From NCBI GenBank assembly GCA_013350335.1, contig CM023532.1, positions 88,539,383-88,603,382 on the forward strand: a DNA stretch of 64,000 bases, in the 5' to 3' direction. Each line of letters starts with the position of its first letter. Position 1 is the first letter of the stretch. Below are positions 1 to 11,199 of the stretch, in pieces. The position numbers and the translations under genes were made by a program. The notes beneath the pieces are model-generated. The model made no database searches, was not told the origin of the DNA, and saw only the letters and a program-made list of their open reading frames with translations. Source of the DNA: Chimonanthus salicifolius. Lineage: Eukaryota; Streptophyta; Magnoliopsida; Laurales; Calycanthaceae.

Positions 1-1575
1 GGTTCGACCATGGTACATGGCCAAACCCCATGGCCGAACCCCATGTAGGTTGGACATGAACTTGGATGCATTAAGATGATATTATGAATGATTAAATGAA
101 GCTTAGGGTTGCTGCCTTTTAGGCTCAAAAAATTAGAATGTTTAAATGGGCAAAATTTGGAATTATGTAAGTGTTTAAATCAATGGAAATGAGGCTAAGT
201 TAAGGGCTGATTTTGATAACCTTGTAACATAATTAGGGATCATTAATGGATCTAAGGTTGTGATCAGTTAGGGACTTAATCATGGATAAAATATGGACTA
301 ATTTGGTAAATGTATAATAAGGTATCGGGACGTCGCAAACGGCACGCGATCGGCGACCGGATTATCGAACGAAAACGTAAAGGGACGCTAAGCAGTATTC
401 GGTAGGATTCCTACCTTTTTGTAAGCCGTGGATTATGTGTATGTGATGGTTTCCTCGTTTTATTTCGGTAATTATATGATTTATTTTAAGATGGATTTTA
501 AATGATATGGATTATACTTTAATGCTATGGATGGTATTTTAAATGTTAAGGATTATATTTTAATGCTATGGATGATATTTTTAAGGCTATGGATTATATT
601 CCAATGCTATGGATTTTATATTAAGGATATGAATTATATATATACTACATAGCATAATGCACTTACATCTCATGCATGGCATGGGCGGGAAAATAATGAA
701 ACCGGAGTCCATGCTCCGTCGGGGCGACCGAAAAGCAAACATGGGGATAGCCTGAGGTGCTATAACTGGAGTCCATGCTCCGTCGGGGCGACCGAGAATC
801 AAACGTGGAGATAGCTTGATATGCTATAACCGGAGTCCATGCTCCGTCAGGGCGACCGAGAAGCAAACATGGGGACACCTTGACGAGGCTTTGCCATCAA
901 GGGGGATATGACATTTTATGATGGGTGGGACACATGACATAGGCACCCATGGCATGGCATTCATCATATGGTTTTATTATATTGTTATCGGTATGCTTGT
1001 TATCACTAATCCATGTGCTAGCCCTACTCGGAGTCTTACTGGGCGTGTTGTCTAACTCCCTACTTCTACCCTAGCTGATGACGCAGGAGACGGCGGAAAC
1101 GGTGGACGCGACGGGAGCCAAGCTTAGGAGCTTGGGAAAGCGGCTACTTAGTTTATTTAAGTTTTATTCTGGAAAATTGTAATTTAAGTAGCTTAGCTTT
1201 TCGGGTTGTAATAATTACTGTTTCTTGCTATGGTTTGGACTGTACTATGGACGTTATCATTTTGAGATATAATTATGAACATAGGGGTATTTTAGTAATT
1301 TAAGCGTCGTACTTCCTTGCTATCTAAAACTGGTAGGATAGTCTCTATTATAATGTTCTGCATGTAATTATATTCTGCGAGCTTACTTCCTACGCGTGAA
1401 CCGTTCTCGTGGACTTCGTTCCGCGCACGCGTAGGGTTGGCCAGTTAAGGGCTGAGCTTTAGAAGCTTGGACTTAACTCGCGTCGTGACGTTCGCACCCG
1501 TTATCACTTTTATTTTTTTTTTTTTTTTAAAAAAAAATAGACTCTGATTTCGGTGAAAATGGGGCGGGCGTTACA
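1..1575 (+). mobile_element. 3' portion of a plus-strand gypsy LTR (start lies outside the window)
   Basis: The segment ends in GGGCGGGCGTTACA, the terminal signature of all long gypsy LTRs in this window. It shares landmarks in the same order with the LTR at 40893-48964: one palindrome at 5-46, a GGTAGGATTCCTACC box near 401-415, three tandem units at about 703-860, an ACTGGGCGTGTTGTCTAAC hairpin near 1046, and a U5 stem and homopolymer run before the end. It is inserted in the reverse transcriptase region of the minus-strand element to its right, so bases 1576-1580 (AAATC) should be its target repeat. The other end is outside the window, so solo LTR and 3' LTR cannot be told apart. Confidence 0.85.
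703..862 (+). repeat. Three tandem units with CGGAG...CTCCG core
   Basis: Three units of about 65 bp each start with ccggagtccatgctccgt and continue with a GGGGCGACCGA block and an AAGCAAACATGGGGA tail. CGGAG and CTCCG can pair, so each unit contains a small hairpin. The same unit, diverged, recurs 2 to 4 times at the matching place in most other LTRs of the window (10618-10820, 15890-16005, 25743-25870, 44236-44405, 47560-47690). Confidence 0.8.
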
Positions 1576-3723
1576 AAATCATCGATCCTGGGTAGAGGGT
1601 ACTTGTTCCGGACTGTTAGCTGATTCAGCTTCCGATAGTCCACACACATCCGAAGTGAACTGTCCTTCTTCTTTATGAACAATACTGGAGCTCCCCATGA
1701 CGATGTGATGTGTTGGATGCATCCCAGCCTAAGCAGTTCATCGATCTGCTTCTTTAGTTCCGACATCTCTGCTGGTGCCATCCGATAGTGTGGTAGAGAT
1801 ACTGGTGAAGTACCAGGGTATAAGTTGATCTCAAAATTGATCTCCCTCATAGGCGGTAAACCCGAGAGTTCCTTTGGAAACACATCCGCAAATTCTTTTA
1901 CAATTGCCGGAAGTTCAGTACTTGGAGCTTTATTTATGGTGATATTATACAATACCACATGGGTCAACCCTTCCTGCAATCCACTTTGTTTGTCTGCACG
2001 AACCACGTATTGCTTCCCTTCGGGTGACCAAAATGTCACTCTTCGGCGATAGCAGCCGATGTTGGCATGGAACTTAGCCAACCAATCCATTCGGAATATT
2101 ATATCATACTCAGACATGTCTAGCACCAGATAATTGAACTCAAATCTGAGTCCAGCTAGTTCAGTGTTAACTGCCGTGCATATAAGTCCCAATGCCGAGT
2201 CTCCGACAGGGGACACAATTGTAAGTGTTGTGGCTAATCTTTGAACTAATGTATCGGTAGCAGTAATAAATAATGCAGCTATGAAGGAATGTGATGCTCC
2301 AAAATCAAATAGTGCATATGCATAAGAACTACTCACTACCGCCATACTTTGTATCACTGCATGATCCTCATCTTCTGGAGAAGTTAAAGTAAATAATCGT
2401 CTAGCTCCAGCAGGGTTGGGCTCCCGTCTCGCTCGATTATATGTCCTGCCTCCTCTGGAGTTAGCCGGTCTGACTGGTGGACGAGACGATCCTCTAGAGT
2501 ATGAAAGCCTATTGAGTTTTGGAAAATCTTTCTTAAAGTGACCTGGCTGGTCACAGTGAAAGCAGTTGCTCACTCCTCTAGATGCCTGAACGACTGAGTG
2601 GGCTGGTTGGGGCGAAAGCCCCCAGTAGATCCAACAGATGGTGAGGGTCTGCTGAAGTTCGGCCAGAACTTCTTGTTGGTTTGATAAGTACCCCTCCCAC
2701 TCGGTGCTCGACAGTTATCAACTATTGCAAACTCCACCAATTCTTGTTCCACAATAGTAGCTTTGCTGACCACTTCCGCCAGCATAGCCGCTTTGAACAC
2801 GGTCACTCTGGCCCTAATATTTGGTCGCAACCCACGCTTTAACTTGCGAGCCTGCTGATACTCCGTGTCCACAATATAGAATACATAAATTGACAGACTG
2901 AGAAATTCTTGGTGATACTCAGCTACCGTCATCGAACCTTGCACTAATGACAAGAATGCTTGAATCTGACGTTCCTTTTCTTCTTCTGGGAAATAGTTTT
3001 CTAGGAACATCACTGAGAATTGATCCCAGGTCATTTCAGTTCTCTCCCTTTCTGGCACTAGTGCCTGCTGCTTTTCCACTACTTCCCACCATTTAGCAGC
3101 ATCATCTATTAGCTGTGACGTGGCCAATAGGATTTTGTGAGCATGACTCTTGATATTCAAAAGAGTCAGTGTGTGAGAGATCTTTTTCAACCAGTTCTCA
3201 GCTCCGACAGGCCTTTCTCTGCCCTTGAAGTAAGGTGGGCGCTGTTGTTGGAAGTCTCTGACCATGTTTCGGTCATTAGTCTCACTCGTGCTTCCACCTC
3301 CATTCATATGTTGTTGGAGGACAGAAGTAACCACTGCTTGCACCAGGCTGTGTAGTTCATGCGGCACATGTGGTATAGTCACGTTGCTGTTGCTGTTTCC
3401 TTCTTCCTCCTGTTGATATGAAGGGTTACTATCGTCCTCTTTTTGCCGAGAATGTTGCGATTCTTCCTCATCGCGTGATCTTTCATGAACTGATCTCTCC
3501 TCATCATGAACTGACTGCTCCCTGTCATGTACCGATTACACCTTCTTATGTACAACCTTCTCACGTTGAGGTACCACTTTCCCTTGTTGCGTGATTATTA
3601 ATACTTCCTCCTTCTTTTTACCGTCTTGTCGCGTCCTTCTCTTTGATGCCCCTTCGCCTACTCCAATTTGTAATACTTTTTTTTTCCCTTTTGATTCTTT
3701 ACGATCTTTTTCTGTGGCGCCAT
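1576..3723 (-). pseudogene. Broken gypsy gag-pol (gag, protease, RT start)
   Basis: This is a decayed copy of the polyprotein that is open at 27024-30352. The start ATG is at 3723 (protein begins MAPQKKI). A run of nine A residues (plus-strand T run 3677-3685) is one base short and shifts the frame. An in-frame TAA follows at 3538-3536, and another shift lies near 2575-2590 between gag and the zinc knuckle. The gag domain (2570-3382) is otherwise readable. The knuckle reads [14 protein letters not shown], its last Cys replaced by Phe. The protease motif is DFG instead of DSG. RT is legible to YPLPRIDD, where the plus-strand LTR interrupts it. The product would be neither full length nor active. 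Confidence 0.9.
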
Positions 3724-3942
3724 TTCTTCATATTCATGGAAACATCATAGACTTAGTTTCCATCACAACATATATTAAATGCCATAAATCCTCATTAAAA
3801 TCATAAAATCGCATACTTTATATAAATTCATAATTCATCTTTGTACAAAGGTGGGTAGGGTTAAACAAAACCCTATAAAGAACAAAATGCACCCTTACAA
3901 TAAAACCCTCTTTTTTAATGTCCCTTCATACTACTTCCTAGC

Positions 3943-4572
3943 CTAGTCCTCCGTAGAAGATCCTGCATCATCAGCGAACCTAAAACGGTTATCAGGACAT
4001 GTCATCGCCGTGTGCCCCAATACTCCACACGTCATGCAGGGTATTAGCCCAGGTCCTCCAATATAAGGACAATTAGTGCTAGCCTCTCCGTGCCCATGCA
4101 GTCCACAGAACTGGCAGACAATGCCTAAAGGGTGAGGACAATATATACAGTTGTGCCCATCTTGGTTGCACAACTCACACGTATCGTAGGGATCTATCTC
4201 CCTAAGCGATTCCAATATTATAGGAACATCTTCCATAGGATCCTCCGGAAAAGGTGCTAGATCCTCTTCTTCTTCCTCAGGAGGTCCCATTATCCAAGGA
4301 ATATCATCCATCAAATCCTCCGGAAAAGGTGCTAAGTCCACATCATCTTCCTCAGGAGGTTCCATTATCCAAGGAATGTCATCCATCAGATCCTCCGGAA
4401 AAAGTGCTAAGTGCATATCATCTTCCTCAGGAGGTCCCTCCTGAAGGTCCATGTTGACTTCCATGCTGGTACTGTTGGAAGCTGACACCAAATCTACTGG
4501 ACAACTAGGTGTCCCTTTATCCCATAACTCTCTGTATATTCCTCGTTGCCTGACATATCTGTGCCACAACAT
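3943..4572 (-). CDS. Zinc-knuckle ORF upstream of gag, copy 1
   Basis: The 209-residue frame sits between primer site and gag on the same strand as gag-pol. The C-terminal half has three zinc knuckles: C132-C145 (CX2CX4HX4C), C153-C168 (CX2CX4HX6C, wider than canonical) and C179-C192 (CX2CX4HX4C). The tail is DDAGSSTED. The middle (about residues 46-120) is acidic and consists of three 25-residue repeats around PPEEDD and FPEDLMDDIPWIM. Relatives lie at 57638-58198 and 30721-31137. Against the 57638-58198 copy, a 2-base insertion near 4530 throws the ATG at 4556 (MSGN) out of frame, so this frame starts upstream at 4572. Such knuckles bind nucleic acid; the role here is unknown. It could be a cofactor of packaging or a captured host gene. 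Confidence 0.75.
   Translation of the reverse strand: MLWHRYVRQRGIYRELWDKGTPSCPVDLVSASNSTSMEVNMDLQEGPPEEDDMHLALFPEDLMDDIPWIMEPPEEDDVDLAPFPEDLMDDIPWIMGPPEEEEEDLAPFPEDPMEDVPIILESLREIDPYDTCELCNQDGHNCIYCPHPLGIVCQFCGLHGHGEASTNCPYIGGPGLIPCMTCGVLGHTAMTCPDNRFRFADDAGSSTED
4215..4440 (-). repeat. Three in-frame 75 bp repeats inside the zinc-knuckle ORF
   Basis: Three head-to-tail units of 75 bp (25 codons) encode the acidic FPEDLMDDIPWIM block. The unit length is a multiple of three, so the frame is kept. The copy at 57638-58198 has no matching triplication. Confidence 0.85.
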
Positions 4573-4985
4573 TTAAAACATATAAATCAACAACAAAAGT
4601 TCCAATAACGAACCAGTCTTGATTTTTGGGGATTTTTCATGCATAATCTCATATGCTTTGTTTGGAAAGATTGCCAAATCATCATTCTTTGTGTTCTTTT
4701 GTTTCTGGGGAAATCTCTAAATTCCTGTTGTTTGTTTCTCAGTGTGGGATTTCAGGGGAGTGCATCCTACTTGCTATGTTTGACATATCCAGTTATGATG
4801 ACTGTACTTTACTTTGCTATCTTTCATTGTCGTTCTCAGATTGATTGTTTAGTCTGAGTCACTCGAAGTAAATTAATCCGGCCCCCAGTCAGCGGACTCC
4901 AAAGAGTCGGTCAGTTCGGATTCTTATCTGTCAGTGAGACATGAAACCGTCTTAATCTTACTTCGATGATTCAACTTCCCGTTTC
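4573..4985 (-). other. Leader between primer site and zinc ORF
   Basis: The leader holds the conserved block seen after every primer site in the window. On the minus strand a CGAAGTAAG arm and a TTACTTCG arm (plus strand about 4864-4974) enclose a GACTC-TTTG-GAGTC hairpin. The remainder (4620-4850) is T-rich on the plus strand, with degenerate GGGGAAAT-type units. No coding signal is convincing. Confidence 0.7.
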
Positions 4986-4997
4986 GCTCTGATACCA
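4986..4997 (-). other. Primer binding site, initiator tRNA-Met type
   Basis: The minus strand reads TGGTATCAGAGC two bases after the LTR end, the usual gypsy/copia site complementary to the 3' end of initiator tRNA-Met. It fixes the orientation of the element and marks 5000-7926 as its 5' LTR. Confidence 0.9.
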
Positions 4998-5659
4998 ACT
5001 ATAGCGCCCCGCCCTCTCCGAGATAAAATCAGAGTCTATTTTTTTTTTAAAATAAACCGGACAAGGGCGGAGAGACGTCACGACGCGAGCTAAGTCCGGA
5101 CTACCCAAAGTCCGAACCTTAACTGGCCACCCATATGTGCGTGGACTAAACCCACGATAGATAATACACACATGGAACTAAACAATGACTTGCGGAATAA
5201 ACTAGACTAACTGCGGAATTAGGTTGAATAGATAGCAAGTACCAATTTCAATTAATAAATAACATAAACCAACCATCCATCATTAATATCCTAAACAAAC
5301 CATAGCAAGGTATCAACTTATTACATGTCCACAAAATATAACTAGAAAGACAGTAAATAAAGAAAATCCCAATCAACGATCAAGCGCTTAGACTTGGCTC
5401 CCCTCCTGGTCATCGACCTTCTCTTTCCCCTTCCTTGTTCCTGTATTATCCTCTAAGGATAGAATTAGGGCGTTAGATCAACACGCCCAGTAGGTTCCCG
5501 ATCAGGGCTACCACATGGTTAGCTTATAAATCATGCATACATCAAATGTCTGATTATCAAAAACATATTAAACCATGCTATGTATGTATGCAAATGTAAT
5601 GAGCCCCACCCCATCACACATACATATAGCCATCACTTGACGTGTCTTATATCAGCATA

Positions 5660-5945
5660 TTAGTTCTCCTGGCGGGACTTTCACCGCCTAAGGAGGCCCC
5701 ACAGTTGCATCTCGGACATTCCGACGGAGTGTGGGCTCCGGTGTTTATAATCATCAAGTAATTCTCCTGGAGGGACTTTCACCGCCTAAGGAGGCCCCAC
5801 AATTGCATCTCGGGCATTCCGATGGAGTGTGGGATCCGGGGTTTATAATCATCAGGTAATTCTTCTAGCAGGACTTTCACGGCCTAAGGAGGCCCCACAG
5901 ATGCATTCGGGCATTCCGACGGAGTGTGGACTCCGGTGTTTATAA
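5660..5945 (-). repeat. Three ~95 bp tandem units in the LTR
   Basis: The units share a GGGACTTTCACCGCCTAAGG start and a TTCCGACGGAGTGTGG core ending in CTCCGG, the same CGGAG...CTCCG hairpin core as in the other LTRs. Confidence 0.8.
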
Positions 5946-6238
5946 TCATCATCCCATGTCCATGAGATGCCAATGTATATATAAAACTTGTAAATAATAT
6001 CCATCATTCAAAACCAATAAAAATAAAGCATGAGTCTCATAAAAACCAAGATAAAACTGTGGTTACAAGTAGGTAGGAAACCTATTGAAGATTCACTTCA
6101 GTGTTCGATCTTTTCTTTAGCGTCACTTGCTCGCAACTTGCCCGCCGTTCACTTCCTTCACCTTGTCCATATAACAATAAGTAAATCATACTATCCTTTA
6201 ATTATTCATTCACATCTAAGGCCCAACACATCTTGTGA

Positions 6239-6820
6239 GGTTCGGCCATACCCATGGCCGAACATCACCAACTTAGGATTTAACCTACTTTTTCATTTAA
6301 TCAATTCTTAAATACTTAACCCTTTAAACATGTCTTGGTCCTCATAAACATGTTTTAGGTCTCATTTAAACATGTAACAATCAGTATAATATTACCGGGT
6401 TTTTACCTCTCAAAACCCTCCAAATCAGTCCATCACTTTGCATGGTTTTCACTTTATAACAACTCAATCCAAATGACCATAACACTTCATGGGGTTCGGG
6501 CATCCAAGATGGCCGAGCCCAATGGTCCATGTTATCAATTTATATCCATGGTTTAGACCCATGATACCTTCAGTCCTTCATGACATTCAAGTCCATGTTT
6601 TAACCCTCTTTAAAACATGCATTTTAAGTCTTAAAGAAACATCTAAAACAGTCCACAAATTGCATGGTTTCTATGTTTCAAAGACATCAAAACCAACCAA
6701 TTATTTACATGGGGTTCGGCCCGTCAAGGTGGCCGAACCCAATGCTCCCTTTTACAATTTTAAAACCTCTATTACTCAAGGTTTAAACCTTGATGCATTC
6801 GGCCATACCCATGGCCCAAT
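6239..6820. repeat. Palindrome array, about 5 copies (GGTTCGGCCAT type)
   Basis: Copies lie near 6239, 6491, 6715 and 6797, some with degraded arms (for example GGTTCGGCCCG paired with GGTGGCCGAACC). The motif is an inverted repeat, so it reads the same on both strands. Confidence 0.8.
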
Positions 6821-7926
6821 ACATGTTCCATTTGTTCCATGTTATTAAACCAAAATAACACATAAACACTTACCAAACTTCCTTTGCCTTTGATCCTTGC
6901 TTTCTCCCCTCTTGTTTCCTTCTTTCTTCCTTAATCCTTTGCTGTTTTATGCTTGATCAATTAGTGCAAACACCACTGCTGGTTCAGCCAAGAAAAGAGT
7001 TTGGAGAGAGGGAGAGAGATGAGGATTTCCTTAGAATTTCTTGTGTGAAAAACGGCCATATGAGTTGGTCTTTCCCTTTTGTAATCTCAGCCACAACCTC
7101 CATTCATTTCCCTCATTATTTCTTAGCAAAAATGATGGGATATTGGGTGCAATCCAAGACACCCCTTCACCCAAACGTTGCATCCATTGAAATCAGCCAA
7201 TGCATCTCATTAAATGAGATGATGCCGCCCAACCTTGGTGTCCCTTGGCTTTGGCCAAGGCACCTCTTCATCCAACGGCTAGGATTTGTGTGATTAAGAG
7301 TTGTGTGAATTAGAACTCCTTTCCACTTCCTCTTGACTCACTTGACTCATGATCTTTTTATTCCAACTCAACACATTTAATGCACCATATTTGAGTCAAC
7401 TCTATTCTTAATTAAAACTTACTCCAAATCTGTACAACTCAAGCTGAACTAACTCACACTTGAGTTCATCTGAGGGCGCACACGGTCAGCCGTGGTCAAC
7501 TTGGTCAACCCGACCCATTGGGTCCCCAATCAGCCCCTTGACCCGTTTTGACAACATGACCCATTAATGGGCTGATTTTGCCATTTTTAATTGGTTTTCA
7601 CTTGTGCGTCAAGCCTACTCATTTTTGCCCTACTTGATTTCCAATCAGTTCAGCTTAACCCTATTTAAATTGAGCACACCCAATGGTCAAATAATCCATT
7701 ATGACCCATTGGGTCCCAATTGAGCCCTTTGACCCATTTAGCCATTTTCAACCCAATTGATGTACATTACCCATCCAATCAAATTTGACATTTATATTGT
7801 GCTCATACGATCTTAATTTGAGCAATGGGCCCCACCATTTACTTATTTGACATCACAAACATTTAATTTAACAAACCAGGGGCATTTTCGTAATTATCCA
7901 TTTAATTGAAAAATTGGGGTGTTACA

Positions 7927-8216
7927 GAATCTTAATTGGGTAGTTGACCTAATTAATTTAATCCTACCCATTTACCTTCAAAATCAATTCATCTTGACCC
8001 ATTGGGTCCCAATTTGGTAATTGACCCAATTAATTTATATTTACCCAATTACTTGAAATCAAACTCTATCCATGATCCATTGGATCATAATTGGGCCATT
8101 GACCCAATTCTTACCCATCTAAAGTCCATCACATCCATACTTAAATTCAACCAATTTAATAATTTAAATAGACAAAATCCAATATAATAATGCATTGAAA
8201 AATCTTGGGTGTTACA
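7927..8216 (-). mobile_element. 5' stub of a further minus-strand LTR
   Basis: The piece ends TTGGGTGTTACA, so in minus sense it starts TGTAACACCCAA. It holds four GACCCATTGGGTC / GGTAATTGACCC type blocks typical of U3, resembling 37565-37968. It is cut at 7926 by insertion of the element to its left, so the rest lies outside the window. Confidence 0.7.
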
Positions 8217-8687
8217 GATTGAGCCTATCTTCTGGACCTTGTGTGCCTCGTTAGGGAGCAATAGGTCAAGTGGCTAGTATTGGTTAGGAGAATCTAGAAT
8301 CTTATCAGATGCACTTGCCTAGAGTGGTATGTGACTTCCAAGATGTATTTCTTGAGAAGTTAACTGGTTTACCGCAGAGTAGAGAGGTTGAATTCGTAAT
8401 TGACTTAATTATGAGCAGTCTGCCTATCTCTATGCTTGCTTATAGAAGGGCTCCTGTAGAACTAGATGAATTAAAATTCAGTTGACTGAATTGACTAAGG
8501 ATGGATTTATGCGACTTAGTATGTCACCTTGGATGACACTAACTTTGTTTGTCAAGAAAAGGGATGGATCGATAATGCTTTGTATTGACTACCGATAGTT
8601 GAACACAGTGACGATTAAGAACAAGTACCCCCTCCCTAGGATCGATGATTTATTTGATTAGTTAATGAAATTTCGTTACTAGAGTAA
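8217..8687 (+). pseudogene. Decayed gypsy reverse transcriptase relic
   Basis: Plus-strand translation gives VCDFQDVF, REVEFVIDLI and YRRAPVELDELKF, the protease-RT linker, then [30 protein letters not shown]. There are at least three in-frame stops (after LKF, after CIDYR, after LFD) and a frame change. The wording REVEFxIDLI is a different gypsy lineage branch from the open gag-pol of this window. It ends where a Copia LTR was inserted and is the oldest coding layer in the left part. Confidence 0.85.
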
Positions 8688-9357
8688 TGCACGACCTGGG
8701 GGGGTGAATAGGTCGGTTTTCAATTTTAATTCCATTTTAAAATTTCTCAACTGAATTTCAATCTAAGTGTATGATTATTCAATGAGATCCTTTCACTGAA
8801 AAATAAACAACTGTTTAATAAAAATGACCGATCAATATAAGTGTGTGTATGTGAAACAATATTCAATCCAAACAATCAATTCAAAGCATCAAACACATAT
8901 AGACACAGATATTTTGTAGTGGTTCGATTTCAACAAACCTACGTCCACTGTCAGACTTCCCAATCTCTAAGGTCGTCCCAAATATACTATGCATGGGTCT
9001 CACACCCAAATAGTACTTCCTTTATGTGCTTTCTTCTTTAGTTGATCTGTGTACTCCTTTCCATCAGATTAGCTCCATCAAAGTGATTATCGGCACAGCA
9101 GTATAGGACTCGGGTATGATTGTTTTGAGGTCCTATGTAAACACCTTAAGCTTCATCAAAACTGGGGTATTGATTATCGAAACATCTATGAAAGAAGATG
9201 ATGAAGAAGGTGTAAAGGGAAGAGGCTGATTGCTCTGGTCACACTGTTATATTTTTCCAAAATGCTCTCTGTGTGAATCAGTCCTCATTTCATTCAGCTT
9301 CCAGTTATTTATAAGACTGTCTGCATTGTTTGTAGCCAGTCACGTCCACGAGACCTC
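8688..9357 (-). mobile_element. Copia (SIRE-like) LTR fragment, minus strand
   Basis: In minus sense it ends CTATTCACCCCCCCAGG followed by TCGTGCA, the C-run near the 3' end that is characteristic of SIRE-type Copia LTRs, and it contains a GTGGTTCG-like block typical of them (plus strand 8910-8960). The flanking 5 bases AGTAA (8683-8687) would be the target repeat on this side. The right end is not a TG start: it is cut by a plus-strand gypsy LTR beginning at 9358. Confidence 0.65.
9306..9313 (-). promoter_or_regulatory. TATA box of the minus-strand Copia LTR
   Basis: The minus strand reads TATAAATA about 620 bases upstream of the LTR 3' end. It is the only good TATA motif in this fragment and fits an LTR promoter. 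Confidence 0.5.
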
Positions 9358-9568
9358 TGTAATAGCCCGGATTTTCAATGCAATAAATATATTGGTTATT
9401 ATTTATTTTAATTGCATGGCCGAACCCTAATCTTGTTATGTATAAGGACCTCATGCATGTTCAATATAAGGGATGGAGAATGATCAAAGATCATGATTTG
9501 GCCCTTGCATGGCCAAACCCTAGATTTTTATGTATAAGGACCATTAAGGACAAAAAGGATTGGATGAG

Positions 9569-10175
9569 GTTCGGCCATGATGTATGGCCGAACACCATCA
9601 AATGGTCCAATCATAGGTATGTGTTTTTTAAGAGAAAATGATGAACCATAGGGTTCGGCCATGTTGTATGGCCGAACCCCATGGAAGTATTTTAGTGATT
9701 TTAATGGGTTTTAAAAGGATGAAAATGATGGACGTATGTTAGTGATTTTAATGGGTTTTTTAAAAGGATGAAAATGATGGAAGTATGTTAGTGATTTTAA
9801 TGGGTTTTAAAAGATGAAAATGATGGAAGAATGTTAATGATTTTAAATGGGTTTTAAATGTTGTAAATGATGATTTAAATTGAGGAGATGATGAATAATG
9901 GACCATGGGTTTGGCCATGATGTATGACCGAACCCCATAGAATAAATGTTGATGGATTTTGGGTTTTAAAATGAAGGACATTTCATGAACCTAGGTGTAT
10001 GATGAAGACGATATCTTTATGGACTTAAGGTTGTTAAATGATTAACTTATGTGAGTGGATTAATAAATCAAAAGATGGAATGATGTTGGACTCACATTGA
10101 TTAAAATGACTAAGGACCAAAAAAAGGGGGTCAAAACCAAAGACTGAGGTTCGGCCATGTTGTATGGCCGAACCC
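9569..10175. repeat. Palindrome array, 4 copies
   Basis: Copies near 9569, 9653, 9909 and 10149. Two of them have perfect 11-base arms and a GTTGT loop. A further half copy stands at about 9417. The spacers (9690-9860) hold three near-identical GTTAGTGATTTTAATGGG units. Confidence 0.85.
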
Positions 10176-10617
10176 CACTAGTGAGTTTTTAGTGGACAGT
10201 GGACAGTGGGTAGTGGACAATGGGTAACTGGCTGATTTTAAAAATGAAATATTTATTTGATTTTCCTTTCCCAAATGGTTAAGTTAAATTGGAAGGATGA
10301 AGGGAATGGTTTAAATCAATTGGAATAATTAATTTGATCTTTTTATGGAATTTATTTAAGGTAAAAAGATTCCACAACCAGGGGAGTGATCGGTGAGAGA
10401 TTTTTGGACGAAAATGCAAGGACACGATATTTGGTCGTTGGTAGGATTCTTACCTTATTGAAAACCATGGAATATGTATATGTGATGTTTTTACTTCTAT
10501 GTTAATTTTGGTATCAAAGTATTACGTTTCAACTATGGGATTTTAAATGCTATGATGTTTATTATTACATAGCATGTTTGCACTTGCATCTCATGCATAG
10601 CATGGGAGGGATCAATT

Positions 10618-10820
10618 GAGGGGAGTCCACGCTCCATTCGGATTTCCGATAAACAATCGTAGGGAGGAATCCACACTGATTCCAATGGATGTATGATTGA
10701 ATTGTAACCGGAGTCCACGCTCCGTTCGGGGCGACCGATAAGGCATTCGTGGGGAGAGATATAATGTGTTTCAAATGTAACCAGAGTCCACGCTCCGTTC
10801 GGTGGGACCGATAAGGCATA
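10618..10820 (+). repeat. Tandem CGGAG...CTCCG units
   Basis: Three to four diverged units around GAGTCCACGCTCCGTTCGG followed by an ACCGATAAGGCAT block, homologous in place to the array at 703-862. Confidence 0.7.
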
Positions 10821-11199
10821 CATGGGGATACCTTGATGTGGATTATCCATCAAGATGAATACTATGTGATTGTGATATGGATGATGGGTGGGATTCATGG
10901 CATATGACACCCATGGCATGGCATTGATTTCCATGGTTTTGATATTATATATAACTATGTGATTTTTATACTAACCTATGTGTTTGACCCTACTCGGAGT
11001 ACCTACTGGGCTCGTTGTCTAACGCCCTACTTCTACCTTAGATGATGACACAAGAAATGGACGGAACAAAGGATGCGATCGGAGCCAAGCTTAGGAGCGG
11101 ATGAGCTAGATCTATTTTATTTAAGTTTTTATTTGGGACATGTAATTTGAGTAATTAGCTTGTTGGGACTGTAATAACTTAGACTATTTGCTATTGTTT

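Larger units (their letters stand above)
1576..7926 (-). mobile_element. Minus-strand Tekay/Del-like gypsy element, 3' side cut off
   Basis: Reading the minus strand from right to left there is a 5' LTR (5000-7926), a primer site (4986-4997), a leader, a zinc-knuckle ORF (3943-4572), then gag, protease and the start of reverse transcriptase (3723-1576). The rest of pol and the 3' LTR are lost from view because a plus-strand LTR was inserted at the PRIDD motif of RT. The right-hand target repeat would be GAATC (7927-7931). This element is the best proof that the extra zinc ORF and a chromovirus-type gag-pol belong to one element, because both lie on one strand between one primer site and pol. 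Confidence 0.85.
5000..7926 (-). mobile_element. 5' LTR of the minus-strand element (2927 bp)
   Basis: The left edge (plus-strand TATAGCGCCCC, a decayed TGTAACGCCCC) abuts the primer site and the right edge reads GGGGTGTTACA, so in minus sense the LTR starts TGTAACACCCC. Inside are three 95 bp tandem units (5660-5945), a five-copy palindrome array (6239-6820), and a U3 rich in GACCCATTGGGTC motifs (7500-7750). It was inserted in another LTR, of which 7927-8216 remains. Confidence 0.85.
9358..11199 (+). mobile_element. 5' part of a plus-strand gypsy LTR
   Basis: It starts TGTAATAGCCCGG, like the LTR at 40893 (TGTAATGGCCCG). In order it has a four-copy palindrome array (9569-10175), a GGTAGGATTCTTACC box near 10441, tandem CGGAG...CTCCG units (10618-10820) and the TCTAACGCCCTACTTC landmark near 11019. 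It breaks off at 11199 where a minus-strand LTR is inserted. Its remaining U5 should lie beyond the gap and is not found in the window. Confidence 0.8.
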
